DNA of 34,867 nt from assembly GCA_021773365.1 (NCBI GenBank), contig JAJFKF010000103.1, positions 1 to 34,867 of the forward strand. The letters run 5' to 3'. This document shows positions 6,746 through 16,153 of this stretch, in pieces. Under the pieces are notes generated by a model. It was not told the origin of the DNA and did not search any database. It worked only from the letters and a program-made list of their open reading frames with translations. The position numbers and the translations under genes were made by a program. The DNA is from Gammaproteobacteria bacterium (GTDB lineage: Bacteria; Pseudomonadota; Gammaproteobacteria; Steroidobacterales; Steroidobacteraceae). Positions within the stretch are counted from its first letter, which is position 1. Each line of letters starts with the position of its first letter.

Positions 6746-9163
6746 CTACTCATGCCGCAGCGCCTCGACCGGCCTGGCGCGTGAGATATGAATCGTGTGA
6801 GCCGCAACAGTCAGCAGCGCGATACCCAGCGCCGCGCCGCTGGCCGCCAGGAACATCCAGGGCTGCAGCTCGATGCGGTAGGCAAAGCCCTGAAGCCAGC
6901 GGTTCACCAGGTAGTAGCCTGCGGGCCATGCGATCAGGTTGGCCCACAGGATGGGCGAAGAAAAACTCCAGAGCAGCAGGCGAATGATGGCGGGTCGGTC
7001 TGCGCCCATTGCTTTGCGGATGCCGATTTCCCGGGTACGCTGTTCGGCGATGAAGCTGGCCAGGCCGAACAAACCCAGACAGGCGAGAATCAGTGCCACG
7101 CCGGCCGCCGCGGTGATCACCTGGATCTGGCGTCTGACATCCCGGTATAGCTGCCGCAGTCGTTCGTCGAAGAACATGCTGCGCGGCGCTCCGCTGTGGC
7201 CGGTGTCCTTCCAGAGCCGTTCGATGGCCAGCAGGGTTTCCGGGATGTCTCGGCCATTCAGTTTCACGTTCAGGTTGCGTGAAATGACCGGATCGATGAA
7301 GAACGCGGTGGGCTCCACCGCCCGCCTGATCGATCCCAGCGGGAAATCCGGCACGACGCCGATGATCTGCGCCGGTCCGGGCATCAGTCTTCCGTCCATG
7401 GTCATGAAGCGCGGAAAGTGAATGCTGCGTCCGACGGCTGCCGCTGGGGAAGCAAATCCGAGGTCGCGGCTGGCCGTAGCATTGATCACCAGTGGTGGTT
7501 GCCGTCGGCTTTCACGGTCTGTGGGCGCGGCGTCGGTGGCGTAGGCGACAGAGAACAGCCGACCTGCGATGGGCCGGATGCCATACAACGTGAAATACTC
7601 GAAATCGACAATCGACTGCCGCAGTGGAACACGCGATCCGCCCGCTATGTCGACATCGAGGGAGATGCCGTTGCCCAGAGGAGCGTTCATCGAGCAGGCT
7701 GTTTTGAGTACACCCGGAAGCCTTGCAAGTTCTTTCCTGAAGGCCCCCAGGCATTCGGAATCACCGACAGAGATGAGCAGAACCTGATTTTTGTCTACAC
7801 GCATGCCCTCGTGCATGGCAAAGTGGATCTGTTCGTATATGACACCTGTCATCAGAACCAGGACGATCAGGACAGAGAACTGGGCAATCACGAGCATCCG
7901 GCGTACGAGTCCAGCGCCGCTGCTTCCAGCCAGAGATGTGTTGAAAATCGCAGCCGGGCGAAACGCCGACATTACGAAGGCCGGATAGGCGCCTGCCAGC
8001 ACGCCGGCAAGTATCACCAACGCCAGTATCGTCCCGCCAAGCTGCGGATCGCGCCAGTAGTCGAACTCGATGGTTCGATCCAGAAAGGCGTTTACCGCGG
8101 GCAGCGAAAGCTCGACGATTCCGAGCGCCATCACGGCGCCCAGCGAGGAGTAGAGCAGGGATTCGCCGATAAATTGCCCTATCAGGCGTATGCGGGTAGC
8201 GCCGGAGGTCTTGCGAACACCGATCTCAACGGCGCGCCGTGCGGCCCGGGCGGTTGTCAGATTGACGAAGTTGATGGCCGCGATCAGCAGAATCAGCACG
8301 CCGAGGGCACAGAGGACACGAATCGTCGTGCGTGGGCTCCTGGTATTCTCTGCCGAGCTGGTGAAATGGTGTAGGTGGACATCGGCAACAGGAATCAGTG
8401 CGAAAGTCTCACTGCAGGCGCCGGCCTTGGCGCACTCGGGCCGTGCACTCTGCGGGTCGAACGAGGTCCCCGGCGTGAGCCGCACGTACGTTGTTGCGAT
8501 GAAGGGCTCAATGCGCGCGGTCTTCCCACGGGAGATATCGAGGGCGCGCAGTGGGGAAATCGTTGCGCTGTTGGATACAAAGATCGACGTTGGCTGCAGA
8601 TGTGTGTTGGACCGCATGTCCTGAGTTACGGCCATGACAGTCATTTCATCGCCACCGCCGAAAGTCAGGGTGCCGCCAATGGGGTATTCGCGACCGAAGT
8701 ATTTGCGCGCGATGCTTTGAGTGATCACGATTCCATCCGGACGTCGCAGTGCATTCTTCAGATCGCCGGCGACTGTTGGCACGGGAAGTACGATGAAGAA
8801 GTCTGGATCGACGGTTGTGATGTTCTCCTGCCCTTCGATATTTCCACGCCGCACGACGGTGTTGGCGCCCGCCGTCCGTGCGACTGCCTCGACCTGCGGG
8901 AACTTCAATTTCAACCAAGCGGCAAGAGTGGGCGAGCTAACTCTGTATTCCCGCTGCTCGCCATTGGGGAGTACGGCGGACGAAGAAACCAGATAGGCGT
9001 TCTCGTGACCGGGAATGAACCGGTCATAGCTGAGTTCGTCGAGCACGAACAGGGCTATCAGAAAGGCCCCGGAAAATCCAATGGCCAGACCGGCGATGTT
9101 GATCGCCGCGTACAGTCTGTTGCGCACCAGATTGCGCAGCGCCGCGATGAGTGCGCTACTCAT
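6746..9163 (-). CDS. FtsX/MacB-type ABC permease, third in array
   Basis: An 805-residue paralogue of its neighbours, with the same fused two-half layout: TM1 (about 20-42), first periplasmic domain, FtsX core beginning VEIGVRKTSGA (about 312-322), TM5 (about 423-444), second periplasmic domain, and a last FtsX core beginning REIGIRKAMGA. The first periplasmic domain has RPDGIVITQSIARKYFGREY (141-160), equivalent to the RPDG...RKYFGR motif of the others. C471 and C490 make the conserved C-x10-LPGV-x4-C pair; two further cysteines at 244 and 250 are unique to this copy. ATG 9163 overlaps the end of the previous permease by 8 bases (ATGAGTAG), so the two are probably translationally coupled. 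It ends ...ALRHE. Confidence 0.92.
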   Translation of the reverse strand: MSSALIAALRNLVRNRLYAAINIAGLAIGFSGAFLIALFVLDELSYDRFIPGHENAYLVSSSAVLPNGEQREYRVSSPTLAAWLKLKFPQVEAVARTAGANTVVRRGNIEGQENITTVDPDFFIVLPVPTVAGDLKNALRRPDGIVITQSIARKYFGREYPIGGTLTFGGGDEMTVMAVTQDMRSNTHLQPTSIFVSNSATISPLRALDISRGKTARIEPFIATTYVRLTPGTSFDPQSARPECAKAGACSETFALIPVADVHLHHFTSSAENTRSPRTTIRVLCALGVLILLIAAINFVNLTTARAARRAVEIGVRKTSGATRIRLIGQFIGESLLYSSLGAVMALGIVELSLPAVNAFLDRTIEFDYWRDPQLGGTILALVILAGVLAGAYPAFVMSAFRPAAIFNTSLAGSSGAGLVRRMLVIAQFSVLIVLVLMTGVIYEQIHFAMHEGMRVDKNQVLLISVGDSECLGAFRKELARLPGVLKTACSMNAPLGNGISLDVDIAGGSRVPLRQSIVDFEYFTLYGIRPIAGRLFSVAYATDAAPTDRESRRQPPLVINATASRDLGFASPAAAVGRSIHFPRFMTMDGRLMPGPAQIIGVVPDFPLGSIRRAVEPTAFFIDPVISRNLNVKLNGRDIPETLLAIERLWKDTGHSGAPRSMFFDERLRQLYRDVRRQIQVITAAAGVALILACLGLFGLASFIAEQRTREIGIRKAMGADRPAIIRLLLWSFSSPILWANLIAWPAGYYLVNRWLQGFAYRIELQPWMFLAASGAALGIALLTVAAHTIHISRARPVEALRHE

Positions 9164-11561
9164 GCCGCAGCGCCGCCACCGGGTTGGCGCGCGCCACCAG
9201 CAGCGCGTGCGTGAACACTGTCAGCAGCGCAACAGCCAGGGCTATCGCGCTGGCGCCGGCGAACATCCACAACTGAAGGTCGATTCGATACGCGAACCCT
9301 TCCAGCCAGCGGTTCATCACGTAGTACCCTGCCGGCCAGGCGAGGAGATTGGCCAGCAGCAGCGGTTTGGAGAAATCCCACAGCAGCATGCGCACCAGGC
9401 GGGAGCGGTCGGCGCCCATTGCCTTGCGGATGCCGATCTCGCGGGTGCGGCTCTCGGCGATGAAGGTGGAGAGGCCGAACACGCCCAGGCAGGCGATGAA
9501 CAGGGCAATCACGGACAGGCCGAGGATCAGCGCCTGCTGTCGGATGACTTCCTCGTACAGCTCCTGGATCCGGTCGTCGAGGAAGCGCCACGCAATCGGC
9601 CATCCATCGGCCATGCCCTTCCAGATGGATTCGACTCCTTGCATGGATTCCGGCATTCGTCGGCCATCAAGTTTGATGCTGACGGCGCCGTAGCCATCGT
9701 CACCTGGAATGTAGTAGCCCTTGGGCGGGATCGACTGACTGCGCAAATCGATGGAGAAGTCAGCCACGACGCCGATGATCTCGAGCTCCAGCGCGGATTC
9801 CGGTCCGATGGGCCAAATCAGGATCTCGCCGATGGCGGCGGCAGCGCTCGGAAATCCGAAACGCCTGATTGCGCTTTCATTCAGAATAATGCTCGATCGG
9901 ATGCCGTTCGCCTCCGGCTTGAACACATCAGCGGGGTGGTCGCGGGAAAAATCACGTCCCGCCAGAATATCTATGGCGTGCAGTTTGAAAAACTCAAAGC
10001 CCACGCGGCCAAGATGGACCAGGTAGCGTTGTCCATTGGGCGCCTTCATAAAGTCGCCACCGTCGCTTAATCCCAGTGCTTCGTACGAAACGCATGCGGC
10101 GTCGATGACACCCGGAACTTTCATGACTTTTTCCGGAAAACTGTCCCTGCACCAGTCGAACAGCACGAAATGCTCATGCTCGAGCCGCAGACCGTCCTGC
10201 AGGCCATACTGTGTCTGCCGATGGATGACGAAGGTGGAAAGGATCAGACCGATTAGCACGGCGAACTGCAGCACCGTCAGCCCCTGGCGTACTCTGGTAG
10301 AGCCCGCCATGCGGGCGGCTTTTCCGCTCATGACGACGGCTGGCCGGAATCGTGTCAGCACCAGGGCTGGATAGATGCCGGCGAGCAGGCCGGTGATGAG
10401 CGTCGAGCCGGCGATCAAACCCCATGAGGCGACGCTCCACGCGGACAGCGCCATCTCCCGCTGCAGTGACGCGTTGATAGTCGGCAGCAATAATTCGAGC
10501 AGCGCGAGGGCCAGCAGGAAGGCGAGGCTCGCGTAGATGACAGCTTCGCCGAGGAACTGAATCATGAGGTTACGGCGCGCGGCACCCGCGGCCTTGCGGA
10601 TGCCGACTTCCATTGCCCGGCGGGTGGCCCGGGCCGTCATCAGGTTAACGAAATTGATGATAGCTATGAGTATGACGAGCAAGCCGGCGGCTGCCATGGC
10701 GGCGACGACCCAGGTGCTGTTGTACGGTTTGATCGACCGCACGCTGTTGGGATACAGATGCAGCTCACTGAGCGGTACCAGATCCAGCCCGACTTTGAGC
10801 TCGCCGCTTTCCACTACTTCCTTCCAGAGTCGCCGCACCAGCTGCGGAAAGTCGTTTTCAATGGCTGATACGCCGCTGCGGTCTGCAAGCCGCAAGTATG
10901 TGAACACATTGACACCGTAAATCGGGTCCTGCCGGTCCAGCCGGCTCAATGCGGAGAACGCGGCGCCGCCGGAGAGGAATATCTGCGTGGTGAGATTGGC
11001 GCTGAAGGGATGGTCTTCAATGACCGCCAGCACCGTCATGGGCTGGCGCCGGATGACCTGCAAGGTTTCGCCAATCGGTTTGTCGCGTCCAAAGTACTTA
11101 CGCGCAGCGCTGCGGGTAAGAACCGCACCATCAGGTCGGGTGACTGCGGCGCTGGCATCGCCCGCAATGACCGGCAGCGGCAGGAGATGGAAGAATTCCG
11201 CGTCCACCCAGCCGACGATTTCGTTCGTCTCGGCCTGATCGGTGGTGATCAGCCGGTTCTCGTGGGCCAGGCGCGCCACTCGCTCGATCTGCGGGTACCC
11301 TGTCCGCAGCGCCGCGGCGAGTCCGGGTGGGGTTGAATCCGCGATGACCTCGGGCCGGCCGGCCGGGGTGTAGCGGGGCGCGGCGAAGTAGGTCTGGTCA
11401 TACCCGGGGATATACCGGTCGTAGCTCAGCTCCTCGTGGACATACAGCGCCGCCAGCAGCGCCGCGGCCATGCCCACCGCCAGCCCGACGATATTGATGG
11501 CCGCATACAGCCGATTGCGCACGAGGTTGCGTAAGGCAGCAGCAAGGTAGTTGCGTAACAC
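9156..11561 (-). CDS. FtsX/MacB-type ABC permease, second in array
   Basis: An 801-residue permease beginning at GTG 11561. Same architecture: TM1 (about 21-41), periplasmic domain with RPDGAVLTRSAARKYFGRDK (142-161), FtsX core from MEVGIRKAAGA (about 317), TM5 (about 426-446), second periplasmic domain, and C-terminal FtsX core with REIGIRKAMGA. C471 and C490 form the conserved motif, here C-x10-VPGV-x4-C. Within the array its C-terminal core looks closest to the third copy (LLAWPAGYYVMNRWLEGFAY against LIAWPAGYYLVNRWLQGFAY), consistent with a recent duplication of this pair. A gap of 106 bases separates it from the first permease, the largest gap in the operon; no clear terminator is seen there. 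Confidence 0.92.
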   Translation of the reverse strand: MLRNYLAAALRNLVRNRLYAAINIVGLAVGMAAALLAALYVHEELSYDRYIPGYDQTYFAAPRYTPAGRPEVIADSTPPGLAAALRTGYPQIERVARLAHENRLITTDQAETNEIVGWVDAEFFHLLPLPVIAGDASAAVTRPDGAVLTRSAARKYFGRDKPIGETLQVIRRQPMTVLAVIEDHPFSANLTTQIFLSGGAAFSALSRLDRQDPIYGVNVFTYLRLADRSGVSAIENDFPQLVRRLWKEVVESGELKVGLDLVPLSELHLYPNSVRSIKPYNSTWVVAAMAAAGLLVILIAIINFVNLMTARATRRAMEVGIRKAAGAARRNLMIQFLGEAVIYASLAFLLALALLELLLPTINASLQREMALSAWSVASWGLIAGSTLITGLLAGIYPALVLTRFRPAVVMSGKAARMAGSTRVRQGLTVLQFAVLIGLILSTFVIHRQTQYGLQDGLRLEHEHFVLFDWCRDSFPEKVMKVPGVIDAACVSYEALGLSDGGDFMKAPNGQRYLVHLGRVGFEFFKLHAIDILAGRDFSRDHPADVFKPEANGIRSSIILNESAIRRFGFPSAAAAIGEILIWPIGPESALELEIIGVVADFSIDLRSQSIPPKGYYIPGDDGYGAVSIKLDGRRMPESMQGVESIWKGMADGWPIAWRFLDDRIQELYEEVIRQQALILGLSVIALFIACLGVFGLSTFIAESRTREIGIRKAMGADRSRLVRMLLWDFSKPLLLANLLAWPAGYYVMNRWLEGFAYRIDLQLWMFAGASAIALAVALLTVFTHALLVARANPVAALRHE

Positions 11562-11667
11562 TGGTACTGCCTATGGCTCCGCCGCCAGCCGGGGCATGCG
11601 AACTTTCTGGTGGCGAAGTTGGCTGAATACCCGACTGCAAGGGATTGCGGCGAGCATGTTGTGGCGG

Positions 11668-14064
11668 CTATTCATGTCGCAACGCCTCGACCGGTTTGGT
11701 CCGTGCCGCACGGGCGGCCTGGCCTGACACTGTGACCCAGGCAATCACCAGCGCGATCGCGCCGGCAAGCACGAACGTCCGAAGTTCAAGTTCGACGTGA
11801 TAGGCAAAACCCGCCAGCCAGCGCTGCGTAAGAAGGTAGGCGACCGGCCAGGCGATCAGGTTGGCCAGTAACACGGGTTTTGAGAAATCCCACAGCAGCA
11901 GCTGCGCGATGTGGCGACTGCCTGCGCCCATGGCCTTGCGGATACCGACTTCCCTGGCGCGCTTGTGCGCGGCCAGTACCGAAAGGCCGAACAAACCCAG
12001 GCAGGCGATGCTGATCGTAATCGATGAGAACACCAGTGACATCACGCGCTGTCGGTTCTCCTGTTGATACTGTTCGTGCAGGTGTTGCTCGACAAACAGG
12101 CGTGTGATGGGCCGCGGCTCTCCCATGCTTTGCCACAAACGGTCGATCGCCTGCAGCGTTGCGGCTGATTCGTCCTGGAGCAGGCCCGGACGCAGCTTGA
12201 TGCTGATCGCCCCTTCTCCTTGCTCCCTGATGCGAAAAAGAGTGGGCTCCACCGCATCACGGACCGACGTCGTCGGGAAATCCGGCACCACGCCCACGAT
12301 ATGCAGGCCGGGGGAGCGCGCATCGCCATGGATAGGCTGGCTCAGGGACGCGGCAGGCGAGGAGAATCCGAAGCTGCGTACGGCCGTCTGGTTGATGAGG
12401 ACGGCGCTGGTGTCGGTTTCCCGGTCCGCATCGCCGATGCGGAAGAGGCGTCCCGCCACCGGTTGCAGTCCATACAGGTGGAAGAACCCGGTACTCACGG
12501 CTGACTCGCGCACGAGCATGACTTTGCCGTTGACGCGGATGGATGAGGCGGAAATCTGCACGGGAACCGGCGTTGAAGCCGAGCAGGCGGTTTCTTCGAC
12601 GCCCGGGAGTTTGCCGATCTCCGTCATGAGCGCGGGGCGGCACTGTCCGATGACCGCCACTACCCGGTTCGTATCCAGGCGCACCGCCTCGTTGAGGGCG
12701 AAATCCATCTGGCGCTGAATGACGGCGCTGATGCAGATCAGCGCGATTAGCACGGCGAACTGGATCGTGACTAGCCATCGGCGTACCTGGCCGGCCCGCA
12801 CGCCCGGATCGACCTCGCTCTTCAGGGCCGCGACCGGACGCAGCCCGGCGAGCACCACAGCCGGGTACATTCCCGCCAGCAGCGCGCTGAACAGAGCTGT
12901 GGCGATTGCGCCACAAATGAAGAGAATGTCGGCGCCATAGTTCAACGATAAATTTCGATCCAGAAAGGTATTCAGTATCGGCAGTGCAAGTTCCGTCACG
13001 GCGAATGCGATCACGATGGCGACCGCTGAATACAGCAACGCCTCTGCAAGAAATTCCCGCATCAGATCGATGCGGGATGCGCCGAAGGTTTTGCGCACGC
13101 CGATCCCCACGGTGCGGCGCGCTGCGCCAGCCATTATGAGTGTGATGAAATTGATCGCGGCCACGGCAACGATCAATGCGCCCACCGCCGATAACACCCA
13201 TAAGAATGAGTAGCTGCCAGTAGGATTTTTGGTAAATACGGCCTGATCTTCGAAATACGAATCGGCGAGCGGCACGAGCGGAAAAGAAAGCGAAAACTTC
13301 TGAGCTGAATCGACCTGCAAATACGTCGGCACCAAGGCGCGCAAGGCCTCATCGACACCGCCGGCGTCGTTCGCGGCGGGCAGTTTTACGTAGAGTGCGC
13401 TGTCGCTGTCGAGGTTGCCCTGAGGGCGCGAAGCGTTGTCGGCCGCATAGAGGGGAGAAAAGCTCGCGTTAGAAGATAGGAAGAGGTTCCTTTTGAGATG
13501 GGTATTGGCCGGGAAATCCTCAATAATCGCCGCGACGCGGAGCGGGTGAATGCGGTTCAGCTCAAGCGTCTGGCCCAGTGCGTCGATCGTGCCAAAAAAC
13601 TTGATCGCGAGCGATCGTGTCAACACCGCGGTTTCTGGATTGCTTATTGCGTCATCGAGCGTTCCGGCGACGACCGTGGGCGGGAATATATCGAAGAACC
13701 CGGGGTCGACCCATTGCGGCCTTTCATTGAACTCCAGCGAGCCATGACGCAAACCTGCCTTACCGTCTGTCAACCGGGCCAGGATTGACTGCGGCGGAAG
13801 CTTCTCTCTCAGGCGTGCGGCGAGGCTGCTGGGCGCGGCGTCGATGATCATTGGTGATCCGCCATCCATCCCGATGATCATTGTCACCTTGTAGATGCGC
13901 TCGCTGTCCGGCCAGAACCGATCGAAGCGCAGTTCATCGCGCACGAACAGGGCGATCAGCAGCGCCGCGGCGAGTGCAATGCCCAATCCCGTCAGGTTGA
14001 TCGCGGCGAGGAGCTTGTGGCGGATAAGATTGCGCACCGCGGAGCTGAGGTGAAACTCTCGCAC
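11668..14064 (-). CDS. FtsX/MacB-type ABC permease, first in array
   Basis: A 798-residue permease starting at GTG 14064 (CAGGA 9 bases upstream), 22 bases after the ATPase gene. It has the same eight-helix, two-periplasmic-domain plan but is the most divergent of the four: the motif that reads RKYFGR in its paralogues is IKFFGTIDALG (154-164), and the last core reads REVGIRKAMGA. C475 and C494 keep the C-x10-LPGV-x4-C spacing exactly. Being next to the ATPase it may be the founding partner, with the others derived by duplication, but this is inference. It ends ...ALRHE like the second and third copies. Confidence 0.92.
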   Translation of the reverse strand: MREFHLSSAVRNLIRHKLLAAINLTGLGIALAAALLIALFVRDELRFDRFWPDSERIYKVTMIIGMDGGSPMIIDAAPSSLAARLREKLPPQSILARLTDGKAGLRHGSLEFNERPQWVDPGFFDIFPPTVVAGTLDDAISNPETAVLTRSLAIKFFGTIDALGQTLELNRIHPLRVAAIIEDFPANTHLKRNLFLSSNASFSPLYAADNASRPQGNLDSDSALYVKLPAANDAGGVDEALRALVPTYLQVDSAQKFSLSFPLVPLADSYFEDQAVFTKNPTGSYSFLWVLSAVGALIVAVAAINFITLIMAGAARRTVGIGVRKTFGASRIDLMREFLAEALLYSAVAIVIAFAVTELALPILNTFLDRNLSLNYGADILFICGAIATALFSALLAGMYPAVVLAGLRPVAALKSEVDPGVRAGQVRRWLVTIQFAVLIALICISAVIQRQMDFALNEAVRLDTNRVVAVIGQCRPALMTEIGKLPGVEETACSASTPVPVQISASSIRVNGKVMLVRESAVSTGFFHLYGLQPVAGRLFRIGDADRETDTSAVLINQTAVRSFGFSSPAASLSQPIHGDARSPGLHIVGVVPDFPTTSVRDAVEPTLFRIREQGEGAISIKLRPGLLQDESAATLQAIDRLWQSMGEPRPITRLFVEQHLHEQYQQENRQRVMSLVFSSITISIACLGLFGLSVLAAHKRAREVGIRKAMGAGSRHIAQLLLWDFSKPVLLANLIAWPVAYLLTQRWLAGFAYHVELELRTFVLAGAIALVIAWVTVSGQAARAARTKPVEALRHE

Positions 14065-14086
14065 GTTCTGTATTCCTGCCCGGAGG

Positions 14087-14767
14087 TTACGCAGCCAGTA
14101 GTGTCTCGCTCACTACTTTTCCGTCCAGCAGCCGGATGGTGCGCTTGGCGCGCTCGGCGTGGGTGAGCGAGTGCGTCACCATCACTACAGTGGTTCCGGC
14201 AGCGTTGATCTCCTCCAGCATCTTCATCACTGCTTCGCCATTCTCGGTGTCGAGGTTGCCGGTGGGCTCATCGGCCAGGATCAGGCGCGGATCGGCCACC
14301 AGCGCCCGTGCAATGGCGACGCGTTGCTGCTGTCCGCCGGACAGCTGATGCGGCAGGTGCTTGGCCCGGTGCGACAACCCCACCCGTTCCAGCGAGGCGG
14401 CCACGCGCTGGCGGCGCTCGCGGCTGGAGACGCCGCGGTAGAGCAGGGAGACTTCCACGTTCTCGCGGACGTTCAGATCGTCGATGAGGTTGAAGCTCTG
14501 GAAGATGAATCCCACGCCGGTGCGCCGCAGCGCCGTGAGTTTTTTCTCCGAGTATTTCGCCACATCCTCTTCATAGAACCAGTAGGCGCCCTTGTCCGGG
14601 CTGTCGAGGAGCCCGAGGATGTTGAGCAGCGTCGACTTGCCGCAGCCGGAGGGGCCCATGACGGCGACGAACTCGCCGGGCTCGATCTGGATCGAGACCT
14701 CGTTGAGGGCCAGTGTCTCCACTTCGGTGGTGCGGTAGGCCTTGGATACGTTTTCCAGTTTCAGCAT
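14087..14767 (-). CDS. ABC transporter ATP-binding protein, LolD/MacB type
   Basis: A 226-residue ATPase with every expected motif: Walker A GPSGCGKST (38-46), Q-loop FQSFNLIDDL (89-98), signature LSGGQQQRVAIARAL (142-156), Walker B LILADEP (162-168), D-loop GNLD and switch His199 (MVTHS). The length and the FQSFNLI form of the Q-loop place it with LolD, MacB and FtsE-type ATPases, which power mechanotransmission rather than classical alternating access. It is the only ATPase in the operon, so it presumably serves all four permeases. ATG 14767 has AGGAG 6 bases upstream. It follows the TolC-type gene by 25 bases. Confidence 0.96.
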   Translation of the reverse strand: MLKLENVSKAYRTTEVETLALNEVSIQIEPGEFVAVMGPSGCGKSTLLNILGLLDSPDKGAYWFYEEDVAKYSEKKLTALRRTGVGFIFQSFNLIDDLNVRENVEVSLLYRGVSSRERRQRVAASLERVGLSHRAKHLPHQLSGGQQQRVAIARALVADPRLILADEPTGNLDTENGEAVMKMLEEINAAGTTVVMVTHSLTHAERAKRTIRLLDGKVVSETLLAA

Positions 14768-14792
14768 GGGCTTCTCCTGTTTGTCGATGGTT

Positions 14793-16151
14793 TCAGGGTA
14801 TGTCCAGGTCGCCGACGAAATACTTCAGCGCCGTGCGCTGGAAGATCAGGTTGTAGCGGGCGTTGACCAGCGCGCTTTCGGATTGCAGGAAGCTGGCGCG
14901 GGCCTGTGACAGTTCCACCAGTGTGGCGGCGCCGATCTGGTAGCGTTCCTGCGTGGTTTCCAGGGCCAGCTGCGCGGTTTGTTGCTGGATCTCGACGACC
15001 TTGTAGCGCTCGCGCGCACTGTTGTAGTCCAGCCAGGCGCGGCGCACCTGCAGTTCGATGTCGTCACGGGTCTGCGCCAGCGCAATCCTGGCGTTGTCGA
15101 GTTGCAGTTCGGCGCGGCGCACGGCCAGGCGCGTACTGTCGAATCTGAACAGCGGTACGGTGAAGTTGAGTGCCACGGAGCTGCCACGATTCAGGTCCAG
15201 CTGATCCCTGAAATCCAGCGGTGAGCTGCCGATGTAGGCGCTGCCATAGCCGGCGGACAGTGACACCGTCGGCCAGCGGGAGGGACGCGAGAGGCGGATG
15301 CCTTTCTCCGCGGCCTCGACCTGGGCGTGCTGGGCCTGAAAGTCGGTCCGGCGTGCAAGGGCGCGGACAATCAGTGTGTCCAGTTCCACGTCGCTGTCGG
15401 TGGTTGAATCGGCCTGCAGCAGCGCGGGGCCTTCTTCTTCCGGGGCCTCGAACTCGTAATGGGCATTGCGCTCCAGCTGCAGCGTGTTCAGCAGTTCCAG
15501 CCGCGCCAGCTGTATGCCGCGTTCGGCGTCCAGTACCGACAGGCGGGCGCTGGCCACGGCCGATTGCTGGGTGTACAGGTCCGCGCGCGCCCGGTCGCCG
15601 GTCTCCACGTAGATCTCGATCTGTCTTTGCAGCTCCAGCGCCGTGGCGAGGTTCTGCTGCTGCACGGTGAGCTGACGCAGGCTCTGTGTCAGGGCGAGGA
15701 ACTGCGAGACCACGGTCAGCACCGTGGTCTCCTGCAGTCGCTGCAGGTTGAGGCCGCTGGACTGCTCACCCAGCCGGGCGATACGCAGCGCGGTGACGTC
15801 GCGAAAGCCGTCGAACAGCACCAGATTGGAGGTGGCGCCGATGCCGATGGAACGGGTGTCGTCCTCGTGGTCGTCGTAGAAATTGCCACCGGTGGCGCTG
15901 ACATCGAACGTCGGCACGAAACGCATCCAGGCCTCGCGCACGCCCACCTCGCTGATGGCCTGATTGTTCCGGGCCTGGCGCAGGGCCGTGTTGCGTTCGA
16001 GGGCGATGACGATGGCATCGTCCAGCGTGAGTATGCGGGCGTCATTGGCAGCGATGGCATGCGTGCCGGCGAGCAGCAAGGCGGTCAGCAGACCGGCCGG
16101 CAAACGGGAAACAAAGCCGGGGAACACCATCCATTGTCTCCGCGGTGGCAT
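14793..16151 (-). CDS. TolC family outer-membrane efflux protein
   Basis: A 452-residue outer-membrane factor. A signal peptide (hydrophobic core about residues 15-33, cleavage after THAIAA) precedes LTLDDAIVIALERNTALRQARNN, the typical start of TolC-family repeats. Two structurally repeated halves follow, each rich in long helices, with ARADLYTQQSAVASARLSVL in the first and ERYQIGAATLVELSQARASF in the second. TolC trimers form the outer-membrane channel of tripartite pumps. ATG 16151 lies 2 bases after the HlyD stop and has GGGGGAAG about 6 bases upstream; Met8 is an alternative. Adaptor, channel, ATPase and permeases in one operon make this a complete tripartite ABC efflux system. Confidence 0.95.
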   Translation of the reverse strand: MPPRRQWMVFPGFVSRLPAGLLTALLLAGTHAIAANDARILTLDDAIVIALERNTALRQARNNQAISEVGVREAWMRFVPTFDVSATGGNFYDDHEDDTRSIGIGATSNLVLFDGFRDVTALRIARLGEQSSGLNLQRLQETTVLTVVSQFLALTQSLRQLTVQQQNLATALELQRQIEIYVETGDRARADLYTQQSAVASARLSVLDAERGIQLARLELLNTLQLERNAHYEFEAPEEEGPALLQADSTTDSDVELDTLIVRALARRTDFQAQHAQVEAAEKGIRLSRPSRWPTVSLSAGYGSAYIGSSPLDFRDQLDLNRGSSVALNFTVPLFRFDSTRLAVRRAELQLDNARIALAQTRDDIELQVRRAWLDYNSARERYKVVEIQQQTAQLALETTQERYQIGAATLVELSQARASFLQSESALVNARYNLIFQRTALKYFVGDLDIP

Positions 16152-16153
16152 CG

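Noticed and set aside
7418-10070. Two plus-strand frames of more than 300 codons opposite the second and third permeases
   Set aside because: Their peptides are rich in His, Arg, Gln and Gly without domains, and the minus-strand permeases explain the region.
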